From positions 434,001-498,000 of the forward strand of contig JADKBR010000001.1 in assembly GCA_016714975.1 (NCBI GenBank): a stretch of DNA of 64,000 nt, read 5' to 3'. Shown piece after piece: positions 7,937 through 16,587 of this stretch. The notes under the pieces were generated by a model. The model was given only the letters and a program-made list of their open reading frames with translations, searched no databases and had not been told where the DNA came from. This DNA comes from Candidatus Dechloromonas phosphorivorans (GTDB taxonomy: Bacteria > Pseudomonadota > Gammaproteobacteria > Burkholderiales > Rhodocyclaceae). Within the stretch, counting starts at the first letter, position 1. The number at the start of each line of letters is the position of its first letter. The translations under genes and the position numbers were made by a program.

Positions 7937-8499
7937 AAGAGATCCAGCAGTATCTTGAAGCCGACACCGGACATGCCGGCCCTGACACAGCGCTCGACGG
8001 CCGCGCGCCGGATCATGAAGAATCCGCTCATCGTGTCCTGCAGGTCCGCCTTGAGCACCAGGCGGCTGAGTCGCGTGGCAAACCGGCTGGTGGCTACGCG
8101 GGTGCGGTCCCAGCCATCCATGCTGCCACCCTGCGTGTACCGGCTGCCGACCACAACGTCGAGGTCGTCACCGCGCAACGCATCGAACATGGCCGGCAAC
8201 AGCTTCTCGTCGTGCTGCAGGTCGGCATCGATGACCGCGACGACGGGTGCCGACGAAGCCAGCATTCCCTCGATGCACGCCGATGACAATCCGCGCCTGC
8301 CGATGCGCTGGATGCAGCGGACCCGGCTGTCGCCCTGCGCCAGTTCCCGGACCGTTGCCGCCGTGCCGTCCGGAGAGTCGTCATCGACATAGATCATCTC
8401 CCAATCGATCCCGGGCAGCGCCGCGGCAACCCGGTTCCTGAGTTCGGCGATGTTTCCGGCCTCGTTGAAGGTCGGCACGACAACGGACAACTGGGGCAT
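7405..8499 (-). CDS. Family 2 glycosyltransferase fused to GtrA-like membrane domain
   Basis: Polyprenyl-phosphate sugar synthase of the dolichol-phosphate mannosyltransferase type. The N-terminal GT-A domain (about 1-230) begins MPQLSVVVPTFNEAGNI and shows the YVDDDSPDGT nucleotide motif and the DADLQHDEKLLP metal-binding motif. The C-terminal about 130 residues contain four hydrophobic segments of the GtrA type (RFIAFSLVGLLGLGVHLAVL and following), thought to flip the lipid-linked sugar. The ATG has AAAGGA 7 nt upstream. It follows the GT39 gene by 40 bp on the same strand, so the pair may make, flip and transfer one sugar to a periplasmic acceptor. That joint role is inference. Confidence 0.9.
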   Translation of the reverse strand: MPQLSVVVPTFNEAGNIAELRNRVAAALPGIDWEMIYVDDDSPDGTAATVRELAQGDSRVRCIQRIGRRGLSSACIEGMLASSAPVVAVIDADLQHDEKLLPAMFDALRGDDLDVVVGSRYTQGGSMDGWDRTRVATSRFATRLSRLVLKADLQDTMSGFFMIRRAAVERCVRAGMSGVGFKILLDLFATSPEPLRCRELPYEFRNRFSGESKLDTMVAWEFFIMLLDHYLGRVVPIRFIAFSLVGLLGLGVHLAVLAVLFRGIGASFLIAQTAATLVAMTFNFAVNNVLTYRDMQLRGWKLLSGWLSFSLACSVGALANVGIATYLFDQRAYWLLSAIAGVLVGAVWNYAVTAVYTWKKPKSG

Positions 8500-8539
8500 G
8501 AAAATCCTTTTGCTGAATGGGATGAACCGCCAAGCGGCC

Positions 8540-10078
8540 TTAGTGTACCGTTACAGACTCGGCGCGACGGGGTCGTCCCTTGTAGTTCGTCGCCTTGTAG
8601 ATCTCGATGCGCCGGACAGTCTTTCCTGAAGAAGTGGTCTCGACCACATCGGCCAGCTCGACCGAATCGAAGAAGGCTTTCAGACGCTCAAGATCGAGCT
8701 TCGACTGGCTCTGGTCGGTGATAACCAGAATCCCCGTCGCTCCCTTCAGGTCATGATCATCCGGAAAATAATCGTACTCGAGCGCGCGCTCGCCATAGAT
8801 ATCCTGGGCGTAAGTCCTGCCCTGTCCGGCACGATGGAACCAGATCAGTGAACTGAACTTGTAGTGCGGGGAAAACACGAAGCTTTCCTTCCCCTCTGCC
8901 TTGATCGAAGTCTCCAGTCGATCGACCCGCGTCGCCGCCTCCCTGAACCCGCTCCAACTGTTGAGGTCACCCGGAATCGGCAGGTTCGGAATGACGGAAA
9001 CCGCTGCCCCGATCGCCAGCACGGCGGCGGAGGACATCAGCCCCCAGACCATGCGCCGCTCGCGGTTGCCCTGTGCGAGCAGATGGCGGATTCCGAGAAT
9101 AATCAGCGGCCAGAAGGCCGGCGCCAGCCAGTTGATCTTGACGATCGAACGGAAGCTGAAAGCGGTGAACAGCAGCAGCGGAACGGCGCCGCTAATCAAC
9201 AGCAGGCGCGTGGGGTCGTCGATACCGTGCGCGAACCAGCCTCGCAACTCGCGCACGAGCGCAGCGATCGACACCACGAACAGGTAGGGCGTGACGATCA
9301 GCAACTGCTGTGCAGCCAGCATCAGGAAATACTGCGGCTTGAATCCGCCCATCTCACCCAGACGCCGACTACTCTGGAATGCGAGGGAGACCCATTCGTG
9401 CTGTGAGTTCCAGATCAGCACGGGCGAGAACACCACGATGGCAAGGATGAAGGCCAGATAGGGTTGCGGTTTCGCCAGCCAGAAGCGCTGGCGCGCCGAG
9501 GTCAGCAGGTAGAGCAGCACGATCGGCCCCAGCAGTGCCCCGGAATACTTGCCCAGCCAAGCCAGCCCCATGAAGGCGCCCGCGACGAACCACCAGCGTC
9601 CTTGCGCCGTGGCACTCAGACGCCAAACCGCCCAGATCGTGCCGACCCAGGCAAACAGCAAGGGCCCGTCGGGCGTCGGACCAAATCCAAGAACCTCGTA
9701 AACGATGGTCAGGTTGAGCGCCAGCAACGACCAGAACGCCAGCCTGCGGTCGCCGAACATGTCGAGAATCAGCCTCGCCCAGAGCACGTTCCAGCCGATC
9801 GACCAGAGCACCGCCGCCGACTTGATCCCGAATGCGGTTTGCCCGAACACTGCCGTCGTCAGTGCAATGCTGTAACTGGCCAGCGGCGGGTGATCGAAGT
9901 ACGACCAGTCCGGGAAGCGGCTCCAGGTCCAGTAATAGGCCTCCTGCGGCAACAGCGGCACGATTGCCGCCAGCGCGAAGCGCAGCAGCGAGAACCCGAT
10001 GATGAGCAAGGAAATTGCCCGCGAATGCCCGGGAAGCACCCGCCAGACGTCGCCGCAAATGGGCAATATCCGGGTCAT
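8540..10078 (-). CDS. GT39/ArnT-type membrane glycosyltransferase
   Basis: Multi-pass inner-membrane transferase of the PMT/ArnT superfamily, which moves a sugar from a polyprenyl-phosphate donor to a periplasmic acceptor such as lipid A or protein. Near the N-terminus it has the family hallmark region: a hydrophobic helix, then PLLPQEAYYWTWSRFPDWSY and FDHPP, with acidic and histidine residues in the first periplasmic loop. About ten further hydrophobic segments follow, then a soluble C-terminal domain. The start MTRILPICGDV (10078) is preferred because the possible 41-codon upstream extension to 10201 looks unlike a membrane protein N-terminus; the ribosome site (GGAT) is weak either way. 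Donor and acceptor cannot be told from sequence. Confidence 0.87.
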   Translation of the reverse strand: MTRILPICGDVWRVLPGHSRAISLLIIGFSLLRFALAAIVPLLPQEAYYWTWSRFPDWSYFDHPPLASYSIALTTAVFGQTAFGIKSAAVLWSIGWNVLWARLILDMFGDRRLAFWSLLALNLTIVYEVLGFGPTPDGPLLFAWVGTIWAVWRLSATAQGRWWFVAGAFMGLAWLGKYSGALLGPIVLLYLLTSARQRFWLAKPQPYLAFILAIVVFSPVLIWNSQHEWVSLAFQSSRRLGEMGGFKPQYFLMLAAQQLLIVTPYLFVVSIAALVRELRGWFAHGIDDPTRLLLISGAVPLLLFTAFSFRSIVKINWLAPAFWPLIILGIRHLLAQGNRERRMVWGLMSSAAVLAIGAAVSVIPNLPIPGDLNSWSGFREAATRVDRLETSIKAEGKESFVFSPHYKFSSLIWFHRAGQGRTYAQDIYGERALEYDYFPDDHDLKGATGILVITDQSQSKLDLERLKAFFDSVELADVVETTSSGKTVRRIEIYKATNYKGRPRRAESVTVH

Positions 10079-10377
10079 CGGGCTATCCAGCCCAATCGAC
10101 CCCAGCCATTCCTTACGGACATCCACTGTCCACCCGAAACATGAAACACAAGAAAACTCAAGCCAGTCATCTTCAATCTGTTCAGTATGCAAGTCGGGCA
10201 TCTGCCGCCGCCCAAGACGGTAGCTATTTTATCCCATCCATTGCCGCAGCCCGACCTTCGCTTCGCCGGCTATATATGGTCAGCCCTTGAGCCGATCCTG
10301 AAGGAGGCATTCTTTTGGGTGCTCCGCTGATCTTCTTGAGCAGTTAAACTACACGCCCAAACCCACCGGAGGCGAGC
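10079..10377. other. Intergenic region between divergent genes
   Basis: This 299-bp stretch separates the minus-strand GT39 gene from the plus-strand glutathione S-transferase gene. I see no convincing gene, repeat or well-matched promoter in it; if the upstream start of the GT39 gene were used, its first 41 codons would take up the left 123 bp. Confidence 0.4.
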
Positions 10378-11049
10378 ATGCTCAAACTTTACGGATTCCC
10401 CGTCAGCAATTACGTGAATATGGTCAATCTGGCGCTGCTGGAGAAGGGTCTGCCCTTCGATTTCGTGCTGACCATCCCCGACCAGAGCCCGGAATTCCTG
10501 GCCAAGAGCCCGCGCGGCAAGGTACCCTGCCTGGAGACCGCGCAGGGATTCATCAGCGAAGCCAGTGTCATTCTCGAATATCTCGAAGAGATCGGCGCCG
10601 GCAAGGCGCTGCTGCCGACTGACCCCTATCAGCGGGCGCAGGTGCGCGCGCTGATGAAGGAAATCGAGCTCTATATCGAACTGCCGGCCCGTTCGTGTTT
10701 TGGCGAAGCTTTTTTCGGCGCGACACTACCCGATGCAATCAAGGCCAAAGCGCGAGACGAACTGGTGGCGGGTTTCGCCGCGCTCAAGCGACATGGCAAG
10801 TTCGCGCCCTTCGTCGCTGGCGACAGCTTTACGCTGGCCGACATCGTCTTTCTTTACAGCGTGGGTGTGGCGACCGCCGTGGGGCAGCAGCTCTTCGGTC
10901 TCGACCTGCTGGGCGACCTTCCCTCGGCGCAGGCGTTGCTGCAACGACTGGGCGAGAATCCGCATGTCAAACAGCTTGCCGCCCAGCGCGATGCCGCAAT
11001 GCCGGGATTCATCGCGGCCATGCGCGCCCGAATGCAGGGTACTGCTTGA
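10378..11049 (+). CDS. Glutathione S-transferase family protein
   Basis: Cytosolic GST-fold protein of 223 residues, the usual length. The N-terminal thioredoxin-like domain (about 1-78) begins MLKLYGFPVSNYVNMVNLAL and includes the cis-proline region (SPRGKVPCLET) and the glutathione-binding SEASVILEYLEE. The all-helical C-terminal domain holds the conserved folding motif (GDSFTLADIVFLYSVG). GGAGG lies just upstream of the ATG. GSTs conjugate or reduce electrophiles with glutathione; the substrate is unknown. An amidase remnant follows directly. Confidence 0.9.
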   Translation: MLKLYGFPVSNYVNMVNLALLEKGLPFDFVLTIPDQSPEFLAKSPRGKVPCLETAQGFISEASVILEYLEEIGAGKALLPTDPYQRAQVRALMKEIELYIELPARSCFGEAFFGATLPDAIKAKARDELVAGFAALKRHGKFAPFVAGDSFTLADIVFLYSVGVATAVGQQLFGLDLLGDLPSAQALLQRLGENPHVKQLAAQRDAAMPGFIAAMRARMQGTA

Positions 11050-11084
11050 TCAGGAATCAGTAGATTCGCCTCGGGAGTGGTGCG

Positions 11085-11310
11085 ATGACTGTGTCAGACG
11101 ACAGCGCGCTGGCCGGAAAGATCTTCGGCGACATCCCTTTCAAGCTGATCTTCAATGCGACGGGCAACCCACCGCATCGCTGCCACCAAGCTGGAATGGC
11201 GCTGGACTGCCGGTTGGCGTGCAGTTTGTTGGCAGCGATGCGAAGCTGTTTCAGCTGGCTGGTCAACTGGAACAGGCGCAGCCCTGGTTTGGGCGTGCGC
11301 CAGCAGGGTA
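11085..11310 (+). pseudogene. Amidase (amidase signature family) C-terminal remnant
   Basis: Two frames together read like the C-terminal end of an amidase-signature enzyme: first FGDIPFKLIFNATGNP, then after a frame change near 11168 SLPPSWNGAGLPVGVQFVG and LFQLAGQLEQAQPWFGRAP. The order (FNATG.P, then GLPVG.QFVG, then AAQLEQA.PW) is that of intact amidases such as GatA relatives. The Ser-Ser-Lys catalytic core is absent. The fragment is a frameshifted leftover, cut off where the downstream gene ends. Confidence 0.75.
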
Positions 11311-11326
11311 TTGGACGCGCCGCCCG

Positions 11327-13531
11327 TTACGGAGTCCCGATGAACATGTAGAAATTGTTGACGCCGTTCGGCGAGTAGCCGTAACCGAGATAGACCATCC
11401 CCAGCGGGGTTTCGCCACCCACATAGGCGGCTACCGAACTTTGCCAGCCGTTCAGTTCGGTTTCGGTATAGCGGCCGTTGACCTTCCCGCCTTCCAGAGC
11501 CAGGCCCACACGCATGTCGCCACGCAGGCCCGCCGGCAGGCGGCCGACGACCTTCTCCAGCCGCACGTTGCCGTAAGCGAGAGATTCGCCGATGATCTGG
11601 TTGCGCGCAAAACCCGACAGCTTCAGGAATCCGCCCAATGCCACGGCATCGTAGAACGGCAGGGTTCCGGTAAAGGAGCCGGCGCCGTGGATCCGCCCTT
11701 GAAGTATGTAGTCGCCAAAGTTTTGTGCCGCCCGCAGGTCCAGATCAGCCTTGTCGTAGCCGCCCCCGGCCGCGTAAAAGTAGCTTCCCTGCGCATTCCA
11801 GCCACGCGTCGGATCGTACAGTCGGTCGAACTGGTCGAACTCCATCTTGGCCAAGAAGCCACCAAAGCTCTTGCCGCCTGTGGGAAGCCCCGGCGATCCG
11901 GTTTGCAGCTCGGCACTGCGGTACCGCTCCGCCCAGCCGACCGACACCGGCCCCCACAGGCCAACGTTGATCCCGGCCATCAGATCGAGACTCGCCTGAT
12001 CGACCGCGTATTCAGCAATCCGCTTGTTGTTCTGATAGATGTAGAGCGGCGCGCGCTGGAACGAGAGCTTCGGCTCGACGAAGAAGCGGCGCCCGGCGTC
12101 GAGCGGCTGATAGAACTCGGTGAACACGGCTGGCTCGTTGCCGACCTGCACCCCGGCCAACCACTCGCCGCCCAGGCTGTTGAGCAAGGTCTTCTGGTAG
12201 GCGACCCGCAGATTGAAGGTCGATGGGCCGCTGGTAACAGCATTCAGGTTGAAGCCGAAACGCAGGTAATCCGGCCCAAACTCCTTTTCCACGGGGGTCA
12301 CGCGCAGGATGTTGCGGTCACGGGTGGAGAGCAGCGCGAAGTCCACGTCGTCGTATAACCCATCGCCGTAGATAAGGCCCATGTCCTTGTCGACCCGGTC
12401 GAGATCCACTGGAGTACCGTCATAATGCTTCAGATAGCGATCCGGGTAGGCCGGGTTGACCCGCTTCAACCCGGCAATCTGGACTCCGTCCACCACCGGC
12501 AACTTGCCACGCACCGGGGTCATGGTCGCCAGCCAGTCCTGGTACTGCTTCTCGCCGACGCTCAATGCCTGCAGTCGGGGCAGCATGGCCATGGCCGCCG
12601 CCCGTCCGCGTTTGGCCGTTTCTGCATAACGGCCGAATTCCGCCGCCGTGATGCCGTCGAGATCCGGCTTGATGTAGATGTCCCCGGGTTTGAGGGTGGC
12701 CAGCGACCGGGTAACATTCTGCTCGGTCAGGATATTGATCATCTGCCCGGCCACCGAAAAGATTCCGCCGATGTCCTCGGCCTTCATCAGGGGCGACCCG
12801 ACATTGACAGCGATCACGACATCGGGGTTGCAGCTCTTGCGCACTTCGTCGATCGGCACATTGTCGACCAGGCCGCCATCGACCAGCAATTTATCGCCAT
12901 CCTTGACCGGCGCCATCAGGCCGGGCACCGACATGGTGGAGCGCATCGCATGGGTCATGCTGCCCTCGCGGAACACCACCTTGTCACCAGTCACCAGATC
13001 GGTGGCGATGATGGAGACCGGGATCGGCATTTTCTCGATCAGCGGCTCGCCATACTGGCTGCGCACCAGGCGGTTGATGAACAACTTGACTTTCTGGCCC
13101 TGGACGACGGCGGGGAGCGGTTGCGCACCCTCTTTCGTCACCCCCAGCTCGGTGCCGGGAATGAAACGCCGGGACTGGTATTTGACGCGCGGGTTGAGGT
13201 CTTCTACCGGGGGATTGTCGTTGAACATGGCGCGCCAGTCGGCCTGGCCCATCGCCTCCAGCATTTCATCAGGGCTCAGCCCGGCGGCAAAGGCGCCTGT
13301 AACCAGACCGCCCATGCTGGTGCCGGCCACGCAATCGACGGGAATCCGGTTTTCCCGGAGCACCTCCAGGATGCCGATATGCGCCGCTCCCCGCGCGCCG
13401 CCACCGCCGAGAACGAGACCGATGCGTGGGCGCTCGGCGGCTACGGTCAACGTGCTGCAGAGGGCGATTCCGACAATGCCGCACGCCAGCGTACGCTGGA
13501 TCAGGGATTTTGATGTTTTGAACTTGATCAT
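11327..13531 (-). CDS. Patatin-like phospholipase with outer-membrane barrel domain
   Basis: PlpD-like (type Vd) protein of 734 residues. A signal peptide (MIKFKTSKSLIQRTLACGIV...) precedes a patatin domain with the oxyanion loop GGGGARG (about 42-48), the nucleophile elbow GTSMGG (about 70-75) and the catalytic DGG (about 213). A POTRA-like segment follows, then a surface-antigen (BamA/TpsB-like) beta-barrel to the C-terminus (FYMFIGTP). The lipase would be displayed at or passed across the outer membrane. The ATG at 13531 is chosen because it starts the signal peptide; a TTG 16 codons upstream would disrupt it. Confidence 0.9.
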   Translation of the reverse strand: MIKFKTSKSLIQRTLACGIVGIALCSTLTVAAERPRIGLVLGGGGARGAAHIGILEVLRENRIPVDCVAGTSMGGLVTGAFAAGLSPDEMLEAMGQADWRAMFNDNPPVEDLNPRVKYQSRRFIPGTELGVTKEGAQPLPAVVQGQKVKLFINRLVRSQYGEPLIEKMPIPVSIIATDLVTGDKVVFREGSMTHAMRSTMSVPGLMAPVKDGDKLLVDGGLVDNVPIDEVRKSCNPDVVIAVNVGSPLMKAEDIGGIFSVAGQMINILTEQNVTRSLATLKPGDIYIKPDLDGITAAEFGRYAETAKRGRAAAMAMLPRLQALSVGEKQYQDWLATMTPVRGKLPVVDGVQIAGLKRVNPAYPDRYLKHYDGTPVDLDRVDKDMGLIYGDGLYDDVDFALLSTRDRNILRVTPVEKEFGPDYLRFGFNLNAVTSGPSTFNLRVAYQKTLLNSLGGEWLAGVQVGNEPAVFTEFYQPLDAGRRFFVEPKLSFQRAPLYIYQNNKRIAEYAVDQASLDLMAGINVGLWGPVSVGWAERYRSAELQTGSPGLPTGGKSFGGFLAKMEFDQFDRLYDPTRGWNAQGSYFYAAGGGYDKADLDLRAAQNFGDYILQGRIHGAGSFTGTLPFYDAVALGGFLKLSGFARNQIIGESLAYGNVRLEKVVGRLPAGLRGDMRVGLALEGGKVNGRYTETELNGWQSSVAAYVGGETPLGMVYLGYGYSPNGVNNFYMFIGTP

Positions 13532-13733
13532 GACTTTAGCCGCAAGAGACCCGAAATGAACGATTCTCCAAGGATACAAGGATATGGATCGCCAAATCGC
13601 AGGAACTTGGCATCTGCCGATGAACAGTCAGCGCCGCGTCTGCGAGAACAATCTTCCATCCCGGGATTATGATTGCGCTGCAACCGGCAATTCGTCCCGT
13701 CATGCACTACCGCGAATCCTGAAAGGCAAACCC

Positions 13734-15023
13734 TTGAGCCAGGCATCCGACTACCTGAACGAAGGCGTGCGACCACGCGAAGTGTGGTCGTGGGCCTGCT
13801 ACGACTTCGCCAATTCGGGCTACACGACGGTGGTGGTCACGGCGATCTTCAACGCCTATTTCGTCGCAGTGGTTGCCGGCAATGCCACCTGGGCCACGTT
13901 CGCCTGGACCGCCGCGCTGTCGGTGTCGTACGCGGCGATCGTGGTCACCGCGCCATTGATCGGCGCCTGGGCCGACGCCCATGCGGCCAAGAAGCGGGCG
14001 CTTGCCGTCACCACCGTCGGCTGCATCGCCGGAACCGCGGCGCTGTATTTCGCCGGGCCGGGGAATTTCGCCATCGCCATCGCGGCGCTGGTGGTGTCCA
14101 ATTTCTTCTTCGGCACCGGCGAAAACCTGATCGCCGCCTTCCTGCCCGAACTCGCCAAGGGGTCGGCGCTGGGCAAGGTCTCCGGGTGGGGCTGGTCCTT
14201 CGGCTACGTCGGCGGCATCCTGAGCCTCGGCGTCTCCTTCGCCTATGTCGTCTTCGCGCAGGGACAGGGGCAGACCGCCGAGCAGTACGTGCCGGTGACG
14301 ATGCTGATCACCGCCGCGATTTTCGCGCTCGCCAGCCTGCCGACTTTCCTGATCCTCAAGGAGCGCGCCCTGCCCCAGCGCCAGGCAAGCGGCGACTACG
14401 CGCAGACGTTCGCGCGGTTCCGCGAGACGGTGCGGCAGGCCAGCCGCTATCGCGACCTCGCGCGCTTCCTCGTCTGCATCCTGCTCTACCAGGCCGGCGT
14501 GCAGACGGTGATCTCGATCGCCGCGATCTACGCGCAGCAGGCGATGGGCTTCGGGACGCAGCAGACCCTGCTGATGCTGCTGGTGGTCAATGTCACCGCC
14601 AGTATCGGCGCCTTCGCCTTCGGCCAGTTCCAGGACCGCATCGGCCACGTGCGCAGCGTCGCGTTCACGCTGGCCTGCTGGCTGCTGACCACTCTGGTCG
14701 CCTGGCGGGCCGACGGTCCGGGGATGTTCTGGGTGGCCGCGAACCTTGCCGGCCTGTGCATGGGCGCCAGCCAGTCGGCCGGCCGCGCGCTGGTCGGCTA
14801 CCTGAGCCCGGAGGCGCGGCGGGCCGAATTTTTCGGCCTGTGGGGCGTCTCGGTGAAGCTGTCGTCGATATTCGGCCCGCTGACCTACGGCGCGGTAAGC
14901 TGGGTTTCGGGCGGCGACCATCGCCTGGCCATGCTCGCCACCGGCGCTTTCTTCGTCGCCGGACTCGTCATTCTGGCCGGCATCGATCCCGAAAGAGGGC
15001 GGCGCGCCGCCGAAGCCGGCTGA
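13734..15023 (+). CDS. MFS transporter, UMF1/Atg22-like family
   Basis: Integral membrane permease with about 12 hydrophobic segments. The family signature (VWSWACYDFANSGYTTVV) lies near the N-terminus, and the inter-domain loop carries charged residues (QRQASGDYAQTFARF). Relatives are the UMF1 family of MFS proteins, related to yeast vacuolar Atg22; bacterial substrates are mostly unknown. I prefer the TTG at 13734 (LSQASDYLNEG), with AAAGG about 9 nt upstream; in-frame starts reaching back to 13584 would add up to 50 residues of low-complexity, non-membrane sequence. It is convergent with the next gene. Confidence 0.87.
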   Translation: MSQASDYLNEGVRPREVWSWACYDFANSGYTTVVVTAIFNAYFVAVVAGNATWATFAWTAALSVSYAAIVVTAPLIGAWADAHAAKKRALAVTTVGCIAGTAALYFAGPGNFAIAIAALVVSNFFFGTGENLIAAFLPELAKGSALGKVSGWGWSFGYVGGILSLGVSFAYVVFAQGQGQTAEQYVPVTMLITAAIFALASLPTFLILKERALPQRQASGDYAQTFARFRETVRQASRYRDLARFLVCILLYQAGVQTVISIAAIYAQQAMGFGTQQTLLMLLVVNVTASIGAFAFGQFQDRIGHVRSVAFTLACWLLTTLVAWRADGPGMFWVAANLAGLCMGASQSAGRALVGYLSPEARRAEFFGLWGVSVKLSSIFGPLTYGAVSWVSGGDHRLAMLATGAFFVAGLVILAGIDPERGRRAAEAG

Positions 15024-15049
15024 CCGACGCGCGGGTCACCGCCTTCCGA

Positions 15050-15079
15050 CAGGCCGCATGACTCACTCAACGCGGCCTG
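15050..15079. terminator. Possible weak bidirectional terminator
   Basis: An 8-bp inverted repeat (CAGGCCGC and GCGGCCTG) with a 14-nt loop lies between convergent genes. There is no T-run on either side, so it is only suggestive. Confidence 0.3.
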
Positions 15080-15109
15080 CTGCGGTCGACGCCGGATTCA
15101 GGGCAAATT

Positions 15110-15859
15110 TCAACCGCCGGCGACCAGCGCTTCCGGAATCTCGAAGCGTTCGTCGCCGCCGAAACGGACGATGGTGAAATCGCGGCGGCGCTCGAAGACC
15201 GGCGTCTCCGTGGAATCCGCCGCGACCACCTCGTGTCTGACGAACAGGATTCGCCGCTTCACTCCCTCGCCCCAGCGCACCTCGACCGTCGCCGTCCCGT
15301 CGAAGCCGCGCCGGATGACGAAGGCGTCGCATTCCTTGACCTTCGGCGCGAACGGCACCGTGCAGACCACCTTCGCCGAGGCATGGAAAGGCGTGCCCGG
15401 GATCAGCGCATCCTCGGCCGCCGGCGTGGCCGCCAGGGCCTGGCCGCTGATGCCAAGGGCCAGCGTGAACCGGGCCGATTCGTTGCGGCGCGCGGCGTTG
15501 CGCATCAGATAGACGCGGATGCTGTAATCGCCGTCGGTCGGCAGAACGCCCGAGAAACCGTTTCCGGAAGTACTGCCGATGAACATCGCAACATCGCCGC
15601 TGCCCGGCGGGAGGATGTTGAAATAGCTGGAGGCGTTGCCGGTCTTCATCTCGACGCTCAAGGTCTGCCCGGCGCCGGCGCGCACCTGGTAGTCGACGTA
15701 ATGGTAGCCCTTGACCTGACCCTTGATGACCGTCGAAGTCGCGCCCTTGGCGAAGTGGACTCGCTCGCTGCGGCGTTCCGGGTCCGCAGAACCTGTGGCA
15801 GCAGCGACCGGTTGGAGGAGGAGCAACGCAGCGGCGATTGTGGCGAAAACTCTGTCCAT
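15110..15859 (-). CDS. Periplasmic protein resembling g-type lysozyme inhibitors
   Basis: A 249-residue exported protein. The signal peptide (MDRVFATIAAALLLLQPVAA) starts at 15859, where AAGGAG sits 8 nt upstream. The central part (YHYVDYQVRAGAGQTLSVEM, ASSYFNILPPGSGDVAMFIG, DGDYSIRVYLMRNAARR) resembles proteins often annotated as g-type lysozyme inhibitor or DNA breaking-rejoining protein. The PliG family blocks goose-type lysozymes in the periplasm; whether this member does is inference. The remaining C-terminal about 90 residues contain three cysteines or so and are not recognised. Confidence 0.75.
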   Translation of the reverse strand: MDRVFATIAAALLLLQPVAAATGSADPERRSERVHFAKGATSTVIKGQVKGYHYVDYQVRAGAGQTLSVEMKTGNASSYFNILPPGSGDVAMFIGSTSGNGFSGVLPTDGDYSIRVYLMRNAARRNESARFTLALGISGQALAATPAAEDALIPGTPFHASAKVVCTVPFAPKVKECDAFVIRRGFDGTATVEVRWGEGVKRRILFVRHEVVAADSTETPVFERRRDFTIVRFGGDERFEIPEALVAGG

Positions 15860-15891
15860 GATTGAACTCCTTGTCGTATTGGCCGCGAACA

Positions 15892-16506
15892 CTACGAAGC
15901 AGTGGGCAGAACATAAGAAACCTTGGTTCCCTCAACGCTGACGAAGCCACGCTTGCGCAACGCGGCGAACAACGCTGCAAGCTGCTGCTCTGACAATTCT
16001 TTCTTGAACAACGCGTGAAGGGTGCTCAGCAAGGTTTTTTGCGTTCTGGGTTTCGATGCTTTACGACGAATGAGGTCTGCAACGACAGCTTCCACCTGTG
16101 CTTCCGGCGCGGCCGGAAGCACAGGCTTGAAATAAGGAATGTCGGCTATGCAGGTAGAGCGGTGGGCAAAAACCTTCTTGCTTTTTAAGTATTTCAGTAG
16201 AGGATCAAACCCCGAATCTTTAGAGATGATGTGAAAAAAGGCATTCGGCTCGAGTGCTGACAAGACACCGATGTAATAGGCAATGTGAAAATCTAGGGCG
16301 TTATTTCCAGCTGTTTCGAGAACGATGTATTCGGCGTTTTCCCCCAGCGATTGGAGCGCGGCAGCCAGCGAAATAGGGATCTTGGATTGGTTTGGACCTA
16401 GATAGACCTTAACCTTGAACGGCCCATCCTTGAGCAAGCCGATATCCTTCGGCTGGACATTCTCAAAATCGACGAGGACGAAGTTTGTGCGCACAGTCAC
16501 TGGCAA
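15892..16506 (-). CDS. PIN/NYN-like domain protein
   Basis: A 204-residue protein. The first half looks like a PIN-fold nuclease domain of the NYN type: FVLVDFENVQP at about 9-19 supplies the first acidic residue, LDFHIAYYIG near the middle the second, and IISKDSGFDPLLKYLKSKKV the third with the typical SxDxxF pattern. The C-terminal part is basic and helical, possibly nucleic-acid binding. Base composition is clearly lower in GC than the flanking genes, suggesting later acquisition. The exact start is unclear: TTG at 16506 or GTG codons at 16500 and 16494, with no strong ribosome site. No antitoxin-like partner is adjacent. Confidence 0.75.
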   Translation of the reverse strand: MPVTVRTNFVLVDFENVQPKDIGLLKDGPFKVKVYLGPNQSKIPISLAAALQSLGENAEYIVLETAGNNALDFHIAYYIGVLSALEPNAFFHIISKDSGFDPLLKYLKSKKVFAHRSTCIADIPYFKPVLPAAPEAQVEAVVADLIRRKASKPRTQKTLLSTLHALFKKELSEQQLAALFAALRKRGFVSVEGTKVSYVLPTAS

Positions 16507-16587
16507 AACTCAAAAGTGGTATTAGGCGACGTAAGTGTCGCCTAATCCGGCAATTTGTCCAACAAGCTGGCAGGCCGGCTGCTTCCC

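Noticed and set aside
10700..12358. A 552-codon plus-strand open frame
   Set aside because: It runs through the GST gene in the wrong frame and then antisense to the patatin gene. Only its middle part (about 11163-11310) is real, as the amidase remnant.
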